A DNA stretch of 64,000 bases from Dyella humicola (GCF_026283945.1 NZ_JAPDPC010000001.1:2170001-2234000), one strand, 5' to 3'; positions 26,325 through 35,612 are shown, counted from the first letter of the stretch. Notes: a model not told the origin generated them from the letters alone. Numbers and translations are program-made.

Positions 26325-26708
26325 ATGGATCGCAGTATCATTCACACCGACAATGCGCCCGCCGCGATCGGGCCATACAGCCAGGCCGTGCGATGCGGCA
26401 ATACGGTATACCTTTCTGGCCAGATACCCATCTGCCCGCAGACGCAGCGTCCGGTGAACGATACGGTCGAGGCGGAAATCCACCAGGTATTTCGCAATCT
26501 CAGGGCAGTGGCGGAAGCCGCTGGCGGTGATCTGTCGCGCATGGTCAAGCTCAATGCGTACCTTACGGACCTTGCCGACTCCCCCAAACTCAACGCCATC
26601 ATGGGCGAATACTTCACGGCACCTTACCCCGCGCGCGCCGCCGTGCGCGTAGCCGGTTTGCCCCAGGGCTTCCGCATCGAGGTCGAAGGGATCCTGATGC
26701 TGGACTGA
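26325..26708 (+). CDS. RidA family enamine/imine deaminase
   Basis: A 127-residue protein of the RidA/YjgF family, trimeric proteins that hydrolyse reactive enamines and imines to ketones or aldehydes. Visible signatures are APAAIGPYSQAVRCGNTVYLSGQIP, the middle LRAVAEAAGGDLSRMVKLNAYLTDL and the C-terminal PARAAVRVAGLPQGFRIEVEG with the conserved catalytic-type Arg and Glu. Length is standard. GGGAG precedes ATG 26325 by about eight bases. A PoxB-like remnant follows it. Confidence 0.93.
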   Translation: MDRSIIHTDNAPAAIGPYSQAVRCGNTVYLSGQIPICPQTQRPVNDTVEAEIHQVFRNLRAVAEAAGGDLSRMVKLNAYLTDLADSPKLNAIMGEYFTAPYPARAAVRVAGLPQGFRIEVEGILMLD

Positions 26709-26740
26709 TGCCGCAGGCATCCCCGATGCGCTGACTCAGT

Positions 26741-27028
26741 GTGGGAACTGACCTGAGCAACCCGTACCTCGCCTCCATGGCGCGGTCGATGGATATCCGT
26801 GGCATTCGGCTGGAGCGACCGGAGGAAATCGAGGAGCGACTGGCGGAGGCCTTGTCGCATGACGGCTCGGTGCTCGTTGATCCCTTGGTCAGCCGCACCG
26901 AGCTGGCCATGTCGCCCAGCATCACCCGGCCGATGGCGAAGGGCTTCTCGCTGTAGATGGTGCGCGTGGTCATGAATGGGCGCGCCGATGAAGTGCTGGA
27001 TCTCGCGTTGCACAATCTCTGGCGTCGA
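26741..27028 (+). pseudogene. C-terminal remnant of a PoxB-like thiamine-pyrophosphate enzyme
   Basis: In one plus-strand frame the translation gives LSNPYLASMARSMDIRGIRL, RPEEIEERLAEALSHDGSVL and RTELAMSPSITRPMAKGFSL, then a TAG, then MVRVVMNGRADEVLDL and HNLWR. This is the last about 95 residues of pyruvate oxidase/dehydrogenase (PoxB)-type enzymes, which end in GKGFSLYMxRAxxxGRxDExxDLxxxN-like sequence. The TAG replaces the Tyr codon (TAC to TAG). The front 480 or so residues are missing, so it is a dead fragment. Confidence 0.75.
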
Positions 27029-27377
27029 CCGGTTGCATTGACGTCCGTCGACGAGAGCCGGGCCGGCGGCGTTGCCGCCCGGCTTTTATCGAGAAGGCCG
27101 CGTCGGGCCATGACGGCTATGGTTCATGTCTCGCGCTGCGGTGTCGCCCGCAGTATGGCCGATGCGTGCCCACTTCGATCCAAGCTGCGTGCGCGGTAAG
27201 GCACTTGTGTCTGACGTCGTCGTGGTCGGCATCCAGATGATCCATGGATGCGGTCCGGATGGCGATCGGCACGTGAACGGGTAAAGCAATGCGTCGGCGA
27301 TCCGGCGTGGTGAGTTACAACGCGTGGCCATGCATCACCGCGGATGCATGGCCACGATATCGATAGGAGTGGAAACG
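27029..27377. other. Intergenic region, 349 bp
   Basis: No gene is supported between the PoxB-like remnant and the amidase. It holds the strong hairpin at 27323-27356. Confidence 0.4.
27323..27356 (-). terminator. Perfect 14-bp stem-loop after the amidase gene
   Basis: CGTGGCCATGCATC and GATGCATGGCCACG enclose a six-base loop, 22 bp beyond the amidase stop on the minus strand. The stem is long and perfect. The minus-strand sequence after it has only scattered T residues, so it is a probable but atypical terminator. Confidence 0.5.
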
Positions 27378-28775
27378 TCAGGCGGGGTCTATGGCAAGGA
27401 TGCGCTCGCCTCGCGCCTCGATATCCGCGCCGGCAAGCAGGCACAGATCTTCCCTGAAGCGCGCGGAGACGATCTGCACGCCGACGGGCGTGCCATGCGC
27501 GCTACCCGTGGCGACTGACAGGCCAGGTAGGCCCAGCGCGGGAAATGCGCGCAACAGCAATTGGGCGTCCCACACGCGCTGGAAGCCCACGTGCCCCTGG
27601 AGATCCAGGTCATCCGGGAAGGGGAGTTCTGCCGACACTGGAACCAACAATATGGGGTGGCGCGCGAAGAACAACTGCCATTCGCGGGCTGCGGTAGCAC
27701 GACGTACAAGCGCCTTCGCTACCGCGTCGGGTGTCAGCGCCGCCACGCGGTCACGCACGCCTTCAACGACGGCCCGCGCACCAGGGTCGCCATCGCGTTC
27801 CACCGAATTGATTAGATTGGCGAAGCCGTCACCAAGCCAAAGATGCTCCTGGATTTCAGCGGCTTCGGTGACCGACGGCGTGTCATGGATCTCCTCGACG
27901 CGCCAACCCGCATCCACCAATCGGTCGCGTGCGTCCCACAGGGCTGCCTCAACCTCCGGGGAAATGGACATGCCGCCGGGACGCAGGCATAGCGCGGCGC
28001 GCCGCGGCATGACCGGACCAACGAGCGGTTGGGGTACGTACCAGGGGTCGCGCAGATCTGCGGCCGACATCACGGAGAGGCCGAGCGCAATGTCTTGTAT
28101 CGTTCGAGCCATCGGGCCGGTGGCGGACATCAGTTGCGGACCGATGCCGCGTTCGGGTGACGACGCGTTGTAGGCGGGCACCCGGCCAAAGCTCGGGCGC
28201 AGCCCGTGGATGCCGCAGGCGTAAGCGGGATGGCGCAGCGAGCCGCCGATGTCGGTGCCCAGCGCAATGCTGCCGATGCCAGCCGCAACCGCCGCGGCAC
28301 CACCACCCGACGAACCGCCCGGAGTGAGCCGCGGATCGCGCGGATTGAGCGTCTTGCCGTGCACGAGATTGCTTGTGAACCAGCGCAACGCGAACGTCGG
28401 CGAGTTGCTGCGACCAAGCATCACCGCACCGGCGCGCAACAGGTTGTCGACCGCCGGACTGTTGGTTCGCGCGATCAATTGTTCCTGCAGTTTCGTGCCG
28501 TTGGTGGTGGCGTAGCCTTCCACGTCGGTGTTGATCTTCACCGTCACCGGGACGCCCGCGAGCGGCCCGGGATCATCTCCCCGGGAAAGCGCGGTATCGA
28601 CGAGGACCGCCTGCCGAAACACCTCATCAGGGCGGCACTCAACGATGGCGTTGATGCGGGGATTGACAGCATCAAGCCGTCGCAACGCATCTTCTGCCAC
28701 TTCGCGAGCGGACACCTCGCGTGAGCGGACCAGTGCGGCAAGATCGCTCGCCGCCATGCTCCAGAGTTCAGTCAT
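27378..28775 (-). CDS. Amidase (amidase-signature family)
   Basis: A 465-residue serine hydrolase of the amidase-signature family, which cleaves carboxylic amides. The Ser-Ser-Lys triad is visible: Lys80 in PVTVKINTDV, the cis-Ser in TPGGSSGGGAAAVAAG (155/156) and the nucleophile Ser179 in GTDIGGSLRHPA. Length and order are normal. GGAG precedes the ATG by a few bases. It stands alone with a strong hairpin after it. The substrate is unknown. Confidence 0.93.
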   Translation of the reverse strand: MTELWSMAASDLAALVRSREVSAREVAEDALRRLDAVNPRINAIVECRPDEVFRQAVLVDTALSRGDDPGPLAGVPVTVKINTDVEGYATTNGTKLQEQLIARTNSPAVDNLLRAGAVMLGRSNSPTFALRWFTSNLVHGKTLNPRDPRLTPGGSSGGGAAAVAAGIGSIALGTDIGGSLRHPAYACGIHGLRPSFGRVPAYNASSPERGIGPQLMSATGPMARTIQDIALGLSVMSAADLRDPWYVPQPLVGPVMPRRAALCLRPGGMSISPEVEAALWDARDRLVDAGWRVEEIHDTPSVTEAAEIQEHLWLGDGFANLINSVERDGDPGARAVVEGVRDRVAALTPDAVAKALVRRATAAREWQLFFARHPILLVPVSAELPFPDDLDLQGHVGFQRVWDAQLLLRAFPALGLPGLSVATGSAHGTPVGVQIVSARFREDLCLLAGADIEARGERILAIDPA

Positions 28776-29013
28776 GTTGCCTCCAAGAACGGCTTAGACA
28801 AAGAAACGGTAAACGGGCGATCGAACATAGGAGGCATTGAACGTCCGCCATAGAACGCGAGTGCGCACCCGCTCGGCCTGGCTTCATGTTAAAAGCGTTT
28901 CCGCTCAGCAAAGAGCTGCGTGCCCCCTTTTTCAATACCTTGCCGCGAGCGAAGTAGCACCGCAGCGCCGACGCTGATGCGCATCCACTAGTTCGCCTGC
29001 AATGGGTGACCGT

Positions 29014-29994
29014 CTACGGGATCGTTATGGTCGCCACCAGGCCACCACCGTCGCGATTGGACAAAATCAGATTGCCCTCAATCGATCTGATCAATTGAGT
29101 GACAATAGCGAGTCCAAGGCCAGCTCCGTCGATGTCACAGTGGCGCGAACCAGCCGATCGATAAAACGGCCGAAGCACCTTTCTGAGCTCGCTCTCGGGA
29201 ATGCCAGGGCCTCGGTCTGACACGGAGACGCATAAGGCATCACCTTCTTTTAGGTGCGCGGAAACCTCAGCTTTTCCAGCGTATTTGATGGAATTGTCGA
29301 TCAGATTGCCCAACACGCGCCGGAGAGTCTTGGGGCAGGTCGTGACCTGACCCCCGATGGATGCGGAGAGCGTTACGGGCCGGCCCATGTCCTGATAGTC
29401 GAAGACGAGGCTCTCAAGAAAGGCAGCCGGGTCGATCTTAACCCGTGTTTTAGCGCCGCCGAACGTGCCGCGTGCGTAGGACACACCCTCGCGAACCAGG
29501 TGTTCCATTTCACGCAGATCGTTGACGATTTTTTGCTGCTCCGCGCATTCCCCCAGTGCCTCGACGCGCAGACGCATGCGCGTGATGGGTGTCTGAAGAT
29601 CGTGAGACATCGAGGCGAGGATCTTCAAATGCTCCTTAAGATGACTGCTAATGCCATCCTGCGCTGATTCGCAGGCCATCACTTCATCTGGCTCTTGCTC
29701 GGTGAAGCCATCCGTAGCCCTGGTGCGTGCGGCCTTCACAGTGACGCCGATGCGCGCATCCTCCTGCCAACCCGCCTCAACTTGGGCCGGTTCATGAGCG
29801 CCAAAGAGATCCCCCTGGGATGTGACAATGGCCCGCCTGGCCTCACGATGCGATCGTTCAGTAAGTGCATCAAGTTGAATACTGTCACGAGAAGCCAGCA
29901 CTAGATCAGGCGCTTGTTCGGCCAAGCGATTGGCGCAAATGGCACATAGGCTGGAAGAGAGGTCGTGGGCTGAATCGGCGGGTTTGACTATCAT
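29014..29994 (-). CDS. Orphan sensor histidine kinase without visible membrane segments
   Basis: A 326-residue kinase. The catalytic half is complete: H-box ASMSHDLQTPITRMRLRVE, N-box RRVLGNLIDNSIKYAG, G1 SDRGPGIPESEL and G2 IDGAGLGLAIVTQL. The N-terminal about 110 residues have no transmembrane helix, HAMP or PAS pattern I can see, although this kinase type (EnvZ-like HisKA) normally has two TM helices. It has probably lost its sensor part or is a soluble kinase. No response regulator lies nearby. Start at 29994 has AGAGGA seven bases upstream. Confidence 0.8.
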   Translation of the reverse strand: MIVKPADSAHDLSSSLCAICANRLAEQAPDLVLASRDSIQLDALTERSHREARRAIVTSQGDLFGAHEPAQVEAGWQEDARIGVTVKAARTRATDGFTEQEPDEVMACESAQDGISSHLKEHLKILASMSHDLQTPITRMRLRVEALGECAEQQKIVNDLREMEHLVREGVSYARGTFGGAKTRVKIDPAAFLESLVFDYQDMGRPVTLSASIGGQVTTCPKTLRRVLGNLIDNSIKYAGKAEVSAHLKEGDALCVSVSDRGPGIPESELRKVLRPFYRSAGSRHCDIDGAGLGLAIVTQLIRSIEGNLILSNRDGGGLVATITIP

Positions 29995-30268
29995 CCAAGA
30001 ATCCTCTGGCGTAGGCGCGAAGAGCAATGGCTTCGCGCCACTCTCAACGTCAACCTCAACGTTCTCGATACTTGTCGTCGGTGACTTGATCCAGGCTAAC
30101 CATCGGCCTGATCAGCGAGTGCGACTTCATCGCTGAGGCAATCTGTACTTCAGGTTCGAATACGGTATTGGCGAAAAATCGTTGATGCGTGGCTTCCCGG
30201 CGATACAAAGTGTGAGCGCCGCTTAGGCATAAATCCAATACAATTGGCCGACGCCACCCATATACAAA

Positions 30269-31162
30269 ATGCATATGAACATCCATCACTTGGCTGTCTT
30301 CAATGCGATCGCCGAAACCGGAAGCATCTCCGCTGCGGCGCAACGGATGTATATCTCGCAGCCCGCGCTATCCCGAGAGATCAAGGATTTTGAGACGCGC
30401 CTTGGCATCACACTCTTCGAGCGCCTGCCCCGTGGCATGCGCATGACCCATGCTGGCGAGGTGTTGCAAGAATATGCAATTCGGCTGTTCGAGATCGCGC
30501 ACACTGCGGAAGCCGCGATGAGAGAAATTGCCGATGCGCGCATGGGGAACTTGTCGATTGGTGCAAGCAATACCAACGGAACCTATGTCCTGCCTCAACG
30601 ATTGGCGATATTTCGTCGAGCCAATCCTGGCGTGCGCATCACGATGTTCGTTGGTAACACCGAACAGATTTCCCAAGGCGTCGCCGACATGCGCTTCGCC
30701 CTCGGCTTCATCGAAGGTCCGTTACATGTCACTGGATTGATTGCCGAGCAGTTCCAAAAAGACGAACTTTTGCCCGTGGTGGCGGCGAATCATGAGCTGT
30801 TGAAAAAGAAGCGCTTGTCGGCGATCGACTTCAACGGCCAACCGCTACTGATGCGCGAGAAAGGCTCAGGCACGCGCGAACTCATTGCGGAGACATTGGA
30901 TGCCAACAACGTCCAGCAAGGCAGCGTGATGGAGTTCGGCAATACTGAGGCATTGAAGCAAGCCGCTGTGCACGGCGGCGGGATCGCATGGTTGCCTCGC
31001 ATCAGCATCACGAAGGAACTCGGCGAGGGAACGCTACAGTTACTTCCCGTCAAGGGCCTAATGATCCAGCGTCCGCTCAGCATTATTCGCCGCGCCAACG
31101 CGCATCTTGGGCCTACGAGCGAGGCGTTCCTGGAGTCCCTTCGCGCCAGTCTCCAGGGTTGA
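30269..31162 (+). CDS. LysR family transcriptional regulator
   Basis: A 297-residue regulator. MNIHHLAVFNAIAETGSISAAAQRMYISQPALSREIKDFE is the LysR winged-helix start, then LSIGASNTNGTYVLPQRLAIF opens the ligand domain, closest in style to CysB/CbbR-type members. Start may be ATG 30269 or ATG 30275. It is divergent from the histidine kinase gene; 270 bp lie between. No obvious target gene lies next to it. Confidence 0.9.
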   Translation: MHMNIHHLAVFNAIAETGSISAAAQRMYISQPALSREIKDFETRLGITLFERLPRGMRMTHAGEVLQEYAIRLFEIAHTAEAAMREIADARMGNLSIGASNTNGTYVLPQRLAIFRRANPGVRITMFVGNTEQISQGVADMRFALGFIEGPLHVTGLIAEQFQKDELLPVVAANHELLKKKRLSAIDFNGQPLLMREKGSGTRELIAETLDANNVQQGSVMEFGNTEALKQAAVHGGGIAWLPRISITKELGEGTLQLLPVKGLMIQRPLSIIRRANAHLGPTSEAFLESLRASLQG

Positions 31163-31712
31163 AGCCATGACGTTAGGCGCGCGATCAGCCCTCGTGCTGG
31201 TTTTCGATGGCGTAGTGCTTGATTCGACCAGCTCGTCCCCAATCCTCTACTTCTTCTCTACGTTACGGGCCCTGGTCGTTTTTCGCTGGATCAGAAGCTG
31301 AGATTTCTCTGATCAGCGTCTGTCGTCACAGCGGGTACGCACCTCCCGCTTATGGAAACTGGAATCCGTACCCGTGGCAGTCGCGAACGCACGCGGCGCG
31401 CGCTCAGTCGGACCTTAGGGCATCCACCTCAGGAAATGAGGCGTCGGATGACAAAGTCGACTTCGGGCAGGCGGTGCTTTGTGGATTTTGTAGGAGCGAC
31501 ATACCGGCCGCATTGCCACCAGGTCACTGTGGCGCTGTCCTATGACTTACTGTCGGACTGGGATAAATGCACCCAAAATCCATCCGCGTCTGGCCTCCTC
31601 ATGCCTGACGTGGGCAGGGTGGGGTGATTAGGTCAAGTTGTCGGGGGTAGGGTGGTTGCGATTCGCCATGAGCCTGGGGTCCGGAAGGTGAGCTTTCGCT
31701 GGCCCGTCGATG
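31163..31712. other. Intergenic region, 550 bp, with possible DoxX remnant
   Basis: No intact gene is supported. The segment 31223-31312 may be a DoxX-type tail (listed separately). The remainder has several overlapping short frames with no ribosome site or recognisable product. Confidence 0.4.
31223..31312 (+). pseudogene. Possible C-terminal remnant of a DoxX-like membrane protein
   Basis: One frame between a TGA at 31220 and a TGA at 31310 reads NPLLLLYVTGPGRFSLDQKL. The pattern hydrophobic helix then TGPGRxSLD is typical of the end of DoxX-family membrane proteins. Only about 29 codons remain and there is no start. Confidence 0.4.
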
Positions 31713-34196
31713 TTAAACGGATGCCAGCTTGGCCAGCGCGTAGCGCGCTTCGGCTGCAATCTGCTCGATGCGCGTGCAAGCACCGTCCTTCTGCAGCGAC
31801 TCCAGGGATTGTCCGAGCGCATTGCGCACTGTTCGCTCAGCTACCACTTGCGCTTTGCGCCAATGCGGCATTAGCGGCCCGGAGGTCAATGTGCGCACGC
31901 GGGAAGCAGCACCTAGGAATCGTGCCGCCTGGCGTACCTCACCACACTCACCCAACAGGTAGGCTGCACCTTCGACGCAACCGGCTACCCCGCGCCAGTG
32001 TTCCAGTGCAGCGAAGACGTCTATGCAAGTCAGCCAGTCTTCCGCCGCTCCTCGCTTCTTGCCTAAGTAGTGGCGCTGCAGGGCGCGGTTAACCAGCACA
32101 TACACCGACTGATACTTGCCATAGCCGGGAACGGATACCGCCTCGAACGCCTCACTGAGGCAGGCCTCTGCTTCACAATGGCACTCATCCAAAGCCAATG
32201 CTACGCCACGCGCTAGCAAGGCCATGGAACGCAGCCACGCATCGTCTTCTGCATCCGCCATGGCCAGCGCTGCGTCTGCGCTGCTTTTCGCCCCAGCGGA
32301 GTCCCCCGAGGTTGCCAACTCAATGGACATGACGGCTTGGCCCGCCGCGGCCAAACGCGGATCTCCGAAATGCCGTGCCACCTTGATGCCCTCGCGGAGT
32401 AATTCCTTTGCGCGGTCGTGTTGTTGGGACTGGTGGTACATGATGCCGCACGCGATCAGAGCCCGAGCACGCTCCCGTGTTGGCGCCTTTTTTGCGCGCA
32501 AAGCTTGATCGAGCCAATGCGCAGATTCATCGTAGTTGGCACACATTCTAAAGTACCAACAAAGGTTGCCGCTCAAGGCCAAGGCGTCCCCGGCGTGTTC
32601 TGGCTTCGACAGGGCGTAGTCGAGTGCCGCATGCAAGTTCGCCCAGTCGCGCCTGATTCGATCACACCACTGTTGCTCACAATCCCCCCTGATCCCCGCA
32701 TCGGCGCGATAAGAGAGATCCACGAAATGAGCGAGATGCGCGCTTCGCATGCGTGCTTCATTGCCACTCTCCGCCAGTTTTTCCAAGGCGAATAGCCTTA
32801 CGCTATCCAGCAGTCGGTAGCTCGGAGGACGAGTTGTAGGGTCAGCTACCAGCAGTGATTTATCGACCAGTCCACCGACCGCGTCCATTACCTGCTCATC
32901 ATCTAACTTGACCACCGTGCCGACCGCATTGGCGCCTCCAAGCGTGCAAGTGCCGACAAAAATCGCCAGGCCACAGAGCAATGAGTGTTCGCTATCTGAA
33001 AGTAACGAAAAACTCCATTCAATCAACGCGTGGAGGGTCTGATGGTGGGCGGGGCGGCTTGGGCTGGCCTCGGCCAGACTGAGAAGATGGGCGTCCATTC
33101 GATTTAGCAGCTGTTCCGGACTGAGTAAGCGAAGTCGAGCCGCCGCAATCTCAAGGGCGAGGGGCACGCCATCCAATTGGCGACAAATCCGAGCGACAAC
33201 GGATCCATTTGCCGGCGTCAATGTAAACGTCGATGCGAACGCGCGAACGCGTGCCAACAGTAATTCGACGGCTGGCACTTTGGACAAGCGCGCGATGTCG
33301 TCGTCCGTGACCCATTTTTCCGCAGGTGGGACGGCTAATGGCGGCAGCCAGTACACGATCTCACCTGGGCAATTTAGGCGGTGCTGGCTAGTAACCAGCA
33401 CCCGCAACTCCGCGCTCGATGCCAGTAAAGCGGAGATGATTGCGCCCACCGGTCCCGCAATCCGTTCGCAGTTATCAAACACTAGCAATACGTGCCGGGT
33501 ACGCAGCAATTCACTTATACGCTCGATCAAATCGTCTACACCTGCCGCCATGCGTACATCAAACAAGCCGGCAAGCCAGTGCGACAAACCCTCGCCGTCG
33601 GCATGCGTTGTGCAATCAAGCAACCATACGCCGTCGGTGAAATTTTCGGCGCTCTGTCTCGCCAATTCCAACGCGGCCTGCGTCTTGCCGATACCTCCCG
33701 AGCCGGCAATAGTTACTAGTCGAGCATCGCGAAGAAGCTGCTTAATTTGGTGCAGGTCTGCGTCGCGTCCGATCAAAGGGGTTACGGGCTCCGGAAGACG
33801 AACTCGTGCTGGTGGAGCGACGCAAAGCGCCGGCGCCGGTTCTGATGGCTGGCCGTTCAGGGTGGCGATGAAGCGGTAGCCCAGCCCGTGCACAGTTTGG
33901 ATGTAGCGCGGCTGGCTGCTGTCGTCCGCCATGGCGCGGCGTAATTGAGCTATGACCCGACTAAGTGTAGAGGGCGTGACGTAACTGTGACCCCACACGG
34001 CATCTAGCAGGTCATCGCGGCTGAGCAATTGGCCAGGATGCGCCAGTAGCTCCAGCAGCACCGCAAAGGCTTTCGGTTCCACATTAATTTCACATCCGCC
34101 GCGCACCAGCCTATGGGCCCACACGTCGACCACCACGTCCGCAAACACGAACGCGGCAGTTTTTGCTGGACTTGCCGAGTAGCTAGCGCTCCCCAT
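31713..34196 (-). CDS. Large winged-helix regulator with P-loop ATPase and TPR-like region
   Basis: An 827-residue regulator. Residues about 15-112 are an OmpR-type winged helix (FAVLLELLAHPGQLLSRDDL, TLSRVIAQLRRAMADDS, QTVHGLGYRF). Then comes an NB-ARC/STAND-like ATPase with P-loop GSGGIGKT (165-172), Walker B HVLLVFDNCERI and a sensor region, and a helical C-terminus (residues about 450-827) with TPR-like repeats such as ARALIACGIMYHQSQQHDRAKELL. Such proteins switch on target genes after a ligand or partner triggers ATP-dependent change. Start is uncertain: ATG 34196 or TTG 34226. Its target is unknown; the eCIS operon lies beyond the next gene. Confidence 0.85.
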   Translation of the reverse strand: MGSASYSASPAKTAAFVFADVVVDVWAHRLVRGGCEINVEPKAFAVLLELLAHPGQLLSRDDLLDAVWGHSYVTPSTLSRVIAQLRRAMADDSSQPRYIQTVHGLGYRFIATLNGQPSEPAPALCVAPPARVRLPEPVTPLIGRDADLHQIKQLLRDARLVTIAGSGGIGKTQAALELARQSAENFTDGVWLLDCTTHADGEGLSHWLAGLFDVRMAAGVDDLIERISELLRTRHVLLVFDNCERIAGPVGAIISALLASSAELRVLVTSQHRLNCPGEIVYWLPPLAVPPAEKWVTDDDIARLSKVPAVELLLARVRAFASTFTLTPANGSVVARICRQLDGVPLALEIAAARLRLLSPEQLLNRMDAHLLSLAEASPSRPAHHQTLHALIEWSFSLLSDSEHSLLCGLAIFVGTCTLGGANAVGTVVKLDDEQVMDAVGGLVDKSLLVADPTTRPPSYRLLDSVRLFALEKLAESGNEARMRSAHLAHFVDLSYRADAGIRGDCEQQWCDRIRRDWANLHAALDYALSKPEHAGDALALSGNLCWYFRMCANYDESAHWLDQALRAKKAPTRERARALIACGIMYHQSQQHDRAKELLREGIKVARHFGDPRLAAAGQAVMSIELATSGDSAGAKSSADAALAMADAEDDAWLRSMALLARGVALALDECHCEAEACLSEAFEAVSVPGYGKYQSVYVLVNRALQRHYLGKKRGAAEDWLTCIDVFAALEHWRGVAGCVEGAAYLLGECGEVRQAARFLGAASRVRTLTSGPLMPHWRKAQVVAERTVRNALGQSLESLQKDGACTRIEQIAAEARYALAKLASV

Positions 34197-34350
34197 GTCC
34201 AAGCACACCTTTTCAGACTTGGCCAAGGCATTCCGTGCCGAGCCGAATCTCGATATTCCCTCACCGATTCATCAAGACTCCGCGCCCCTAGAAGCAGAGC
34301 TTATACCCAGCGAGCACTGCACGCTTCCAAGACAAACAGAAGAGGCTTCC

Positions 34351-34616
34351 ATGCGTACTCACTTGAAAACGATCACCGCCCTTGCCGCGATTGGCCTGAC
34401 GGCACCGACAGCGCCCCTTAGCCCCGGGCCTGCGGCTTTGACACGGCCAACCACTCTGGTCGTGTGGTTGGTTCAGGCGGCGAGGCCATTTTCCGCTTCA
34501 AGGTGCTTGACGCTGGGTCTAATGCTCTAGCTCTCAAATACTGGCAACCATGGGAGCGGTTTCGTCGATAGTTCACCGTTACTCCGCAACCACAGACGCC
34601 TATTTCTAGCCATTAA
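34351..34616 (+). pseudogene. Broken chagasin-like (I42) protease inhibitor gene
   Basis: ATG 34351 begins a signal peptide (MRTHLKTITALAAIGL). After about position 34428 a different plus-strand frame continues with RVVGSGGEAIFRFKVLDAG and ALALKYWQPWERF, then a TAG at 34569, then FTVTPQPQ in the same frame to a TAA at 34614. The GxGG block and the (R/Q)PWE block with a closing FTVT strand are hallmarks of I42 inhibitors of cysteine proteases. The first conserved loop (NPTTGY-like) is missing, so an internal deletion with frameshift, plus a nonsense codon, has inactivated it. Confidence 0.6.
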
Positions 34617-34758
34617 GGGTGTCGATACGATATTTCGAATGTGGGAGCACAGCTCGTGAAGGGTGTCCGGACTCGCAGCTAAGGCCTGCTTTCGAACTAA
34701 ACTGAACACTTGGCCAGTGCTACTGGCGCATCTGAATGCCAATGGCTGAGGCTTGTAT

Positions 34759-35316
34759 ATGTTTGAGCCCGTTATCATCGAGACTAGGCGTACTCGACTT
34801 CGACCTCTCCAGAAAGATGACGCGTCCGTCTTCTTTGAAGTGTGGTCTGATCCTGAAGTGGCGCATTATTTTTCCTTTCCGCCGATGCAACATATTTTCC
34901 AAGCGCATCAACGCGTCACTGAAAAGCTACGATCATCTTCCGAAGGGAAAGGCATCATTTTTGTTATTGAATCAAACGATAGTGGAGAAGTGCTGGGTGA
35001 TTGCGGACTGCACAATGCTGACTGGCGTTGTCGGCTCGCAGAAATAGGCTTCTGCTTGGCGCGCAGGCATTGGGGAAAGGGATATATGACCGAGGCAGCT
35101 CAAGCCCTCATCGATTACGGTTTCAGGGAAGCGGGCCTTCGTCGCATTGAGGCAAATATCGATCCACGCAATCGACCCTCAGTCATGGTGGTTGAGCGCA
35201 TCGGTTTCAAGCTGGAGGGGTACTTGCGAGAGCGCTGGGTCACCGGCGCTGGAGAAGTGTCGGACATCCTCCTGTATGGCCTTATTCAAGGCGACCGTCA
35301 AAGGGAAGGAGCCTGA
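34759..35316 (+). CDS. GNAT family N-acetyltransferase (RimJ/RimL-like)
   Basis: A 185-residue acetyl-CoA-dependent acetyltransferase. It opens with the RimJ/RimL pattern ETRRTRLRPLQKDDAS, has LAEIGFCLARRHWGKGYMTEA (the acetyl-CoA pyrophosphate-binding Q/RxxGxG/A-like motif) and the closing ANIDPRNRPSVMVVERIGFKLEG. It probably acetylates a protein N-terminus or a small amine. ATG 34759 has GAGG seven bases upstream; an in-frame TTG lies six bases earlier. It is convergent with the eCIS operon. Confidence 0.9.
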   Translation: MFEPVIIETRRTRLRPLQKDDASVFFEVWSDPEVAHYFSFPPMQHIFQAHQRVTEKLRSSSEGKGIIFVIESNDSGEVLGDCGLHNADWRCRLAEIGFCLARRHWGKGYMTEAAQALIDYGFREAGLRRIEANIDPRNRPSVMVVERIGFKLEGYLRERWVTGAGEVSDILLYGLIQGDRQREGA

Positions 35317-35612
35317 GCATTGCAAGCCCGGCACAATCGTCCTTGTCGGTAACCCGAAGCAGACCTCAGCGTTTGCCTGGGGGAGAGCCGCGCTGAGTTC
35401 GAGCCACCGCCACGCGGCGTCGATTAGCCCGTGTTATCGGGGGTGGGGAGGCGCCCGCAGATTCGGGTTGTGCGCAAACGGTTGCGCTTGTCGGACGCCT
35501 TTATTCTGGTCGCCCCGAATCAGAGGTCGCTGAGTGAACAGGCACCTTCGCGAGTCAATGGGGCCGCCCGATAGGCCACTTGGCAATCGCGTCCATATCA
35601 GCGAGTGCGGAA
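35317..35612. other. Intergenic region between convergent genes, 296 bp
   Basis: It lies after the end of the eCIS operon and after the GNAT gene. It should contain the operon terminator; I see no clear stem with T-run and no gene. Confidence 0.35.

Noticed and set aside
26614-27111. 165-codon minus-strand frame opposite ridA end and the PoxB remnant
   Set aside because: Shadow of the plus-strand sequences; Arg/Ser-rich with no start signals.
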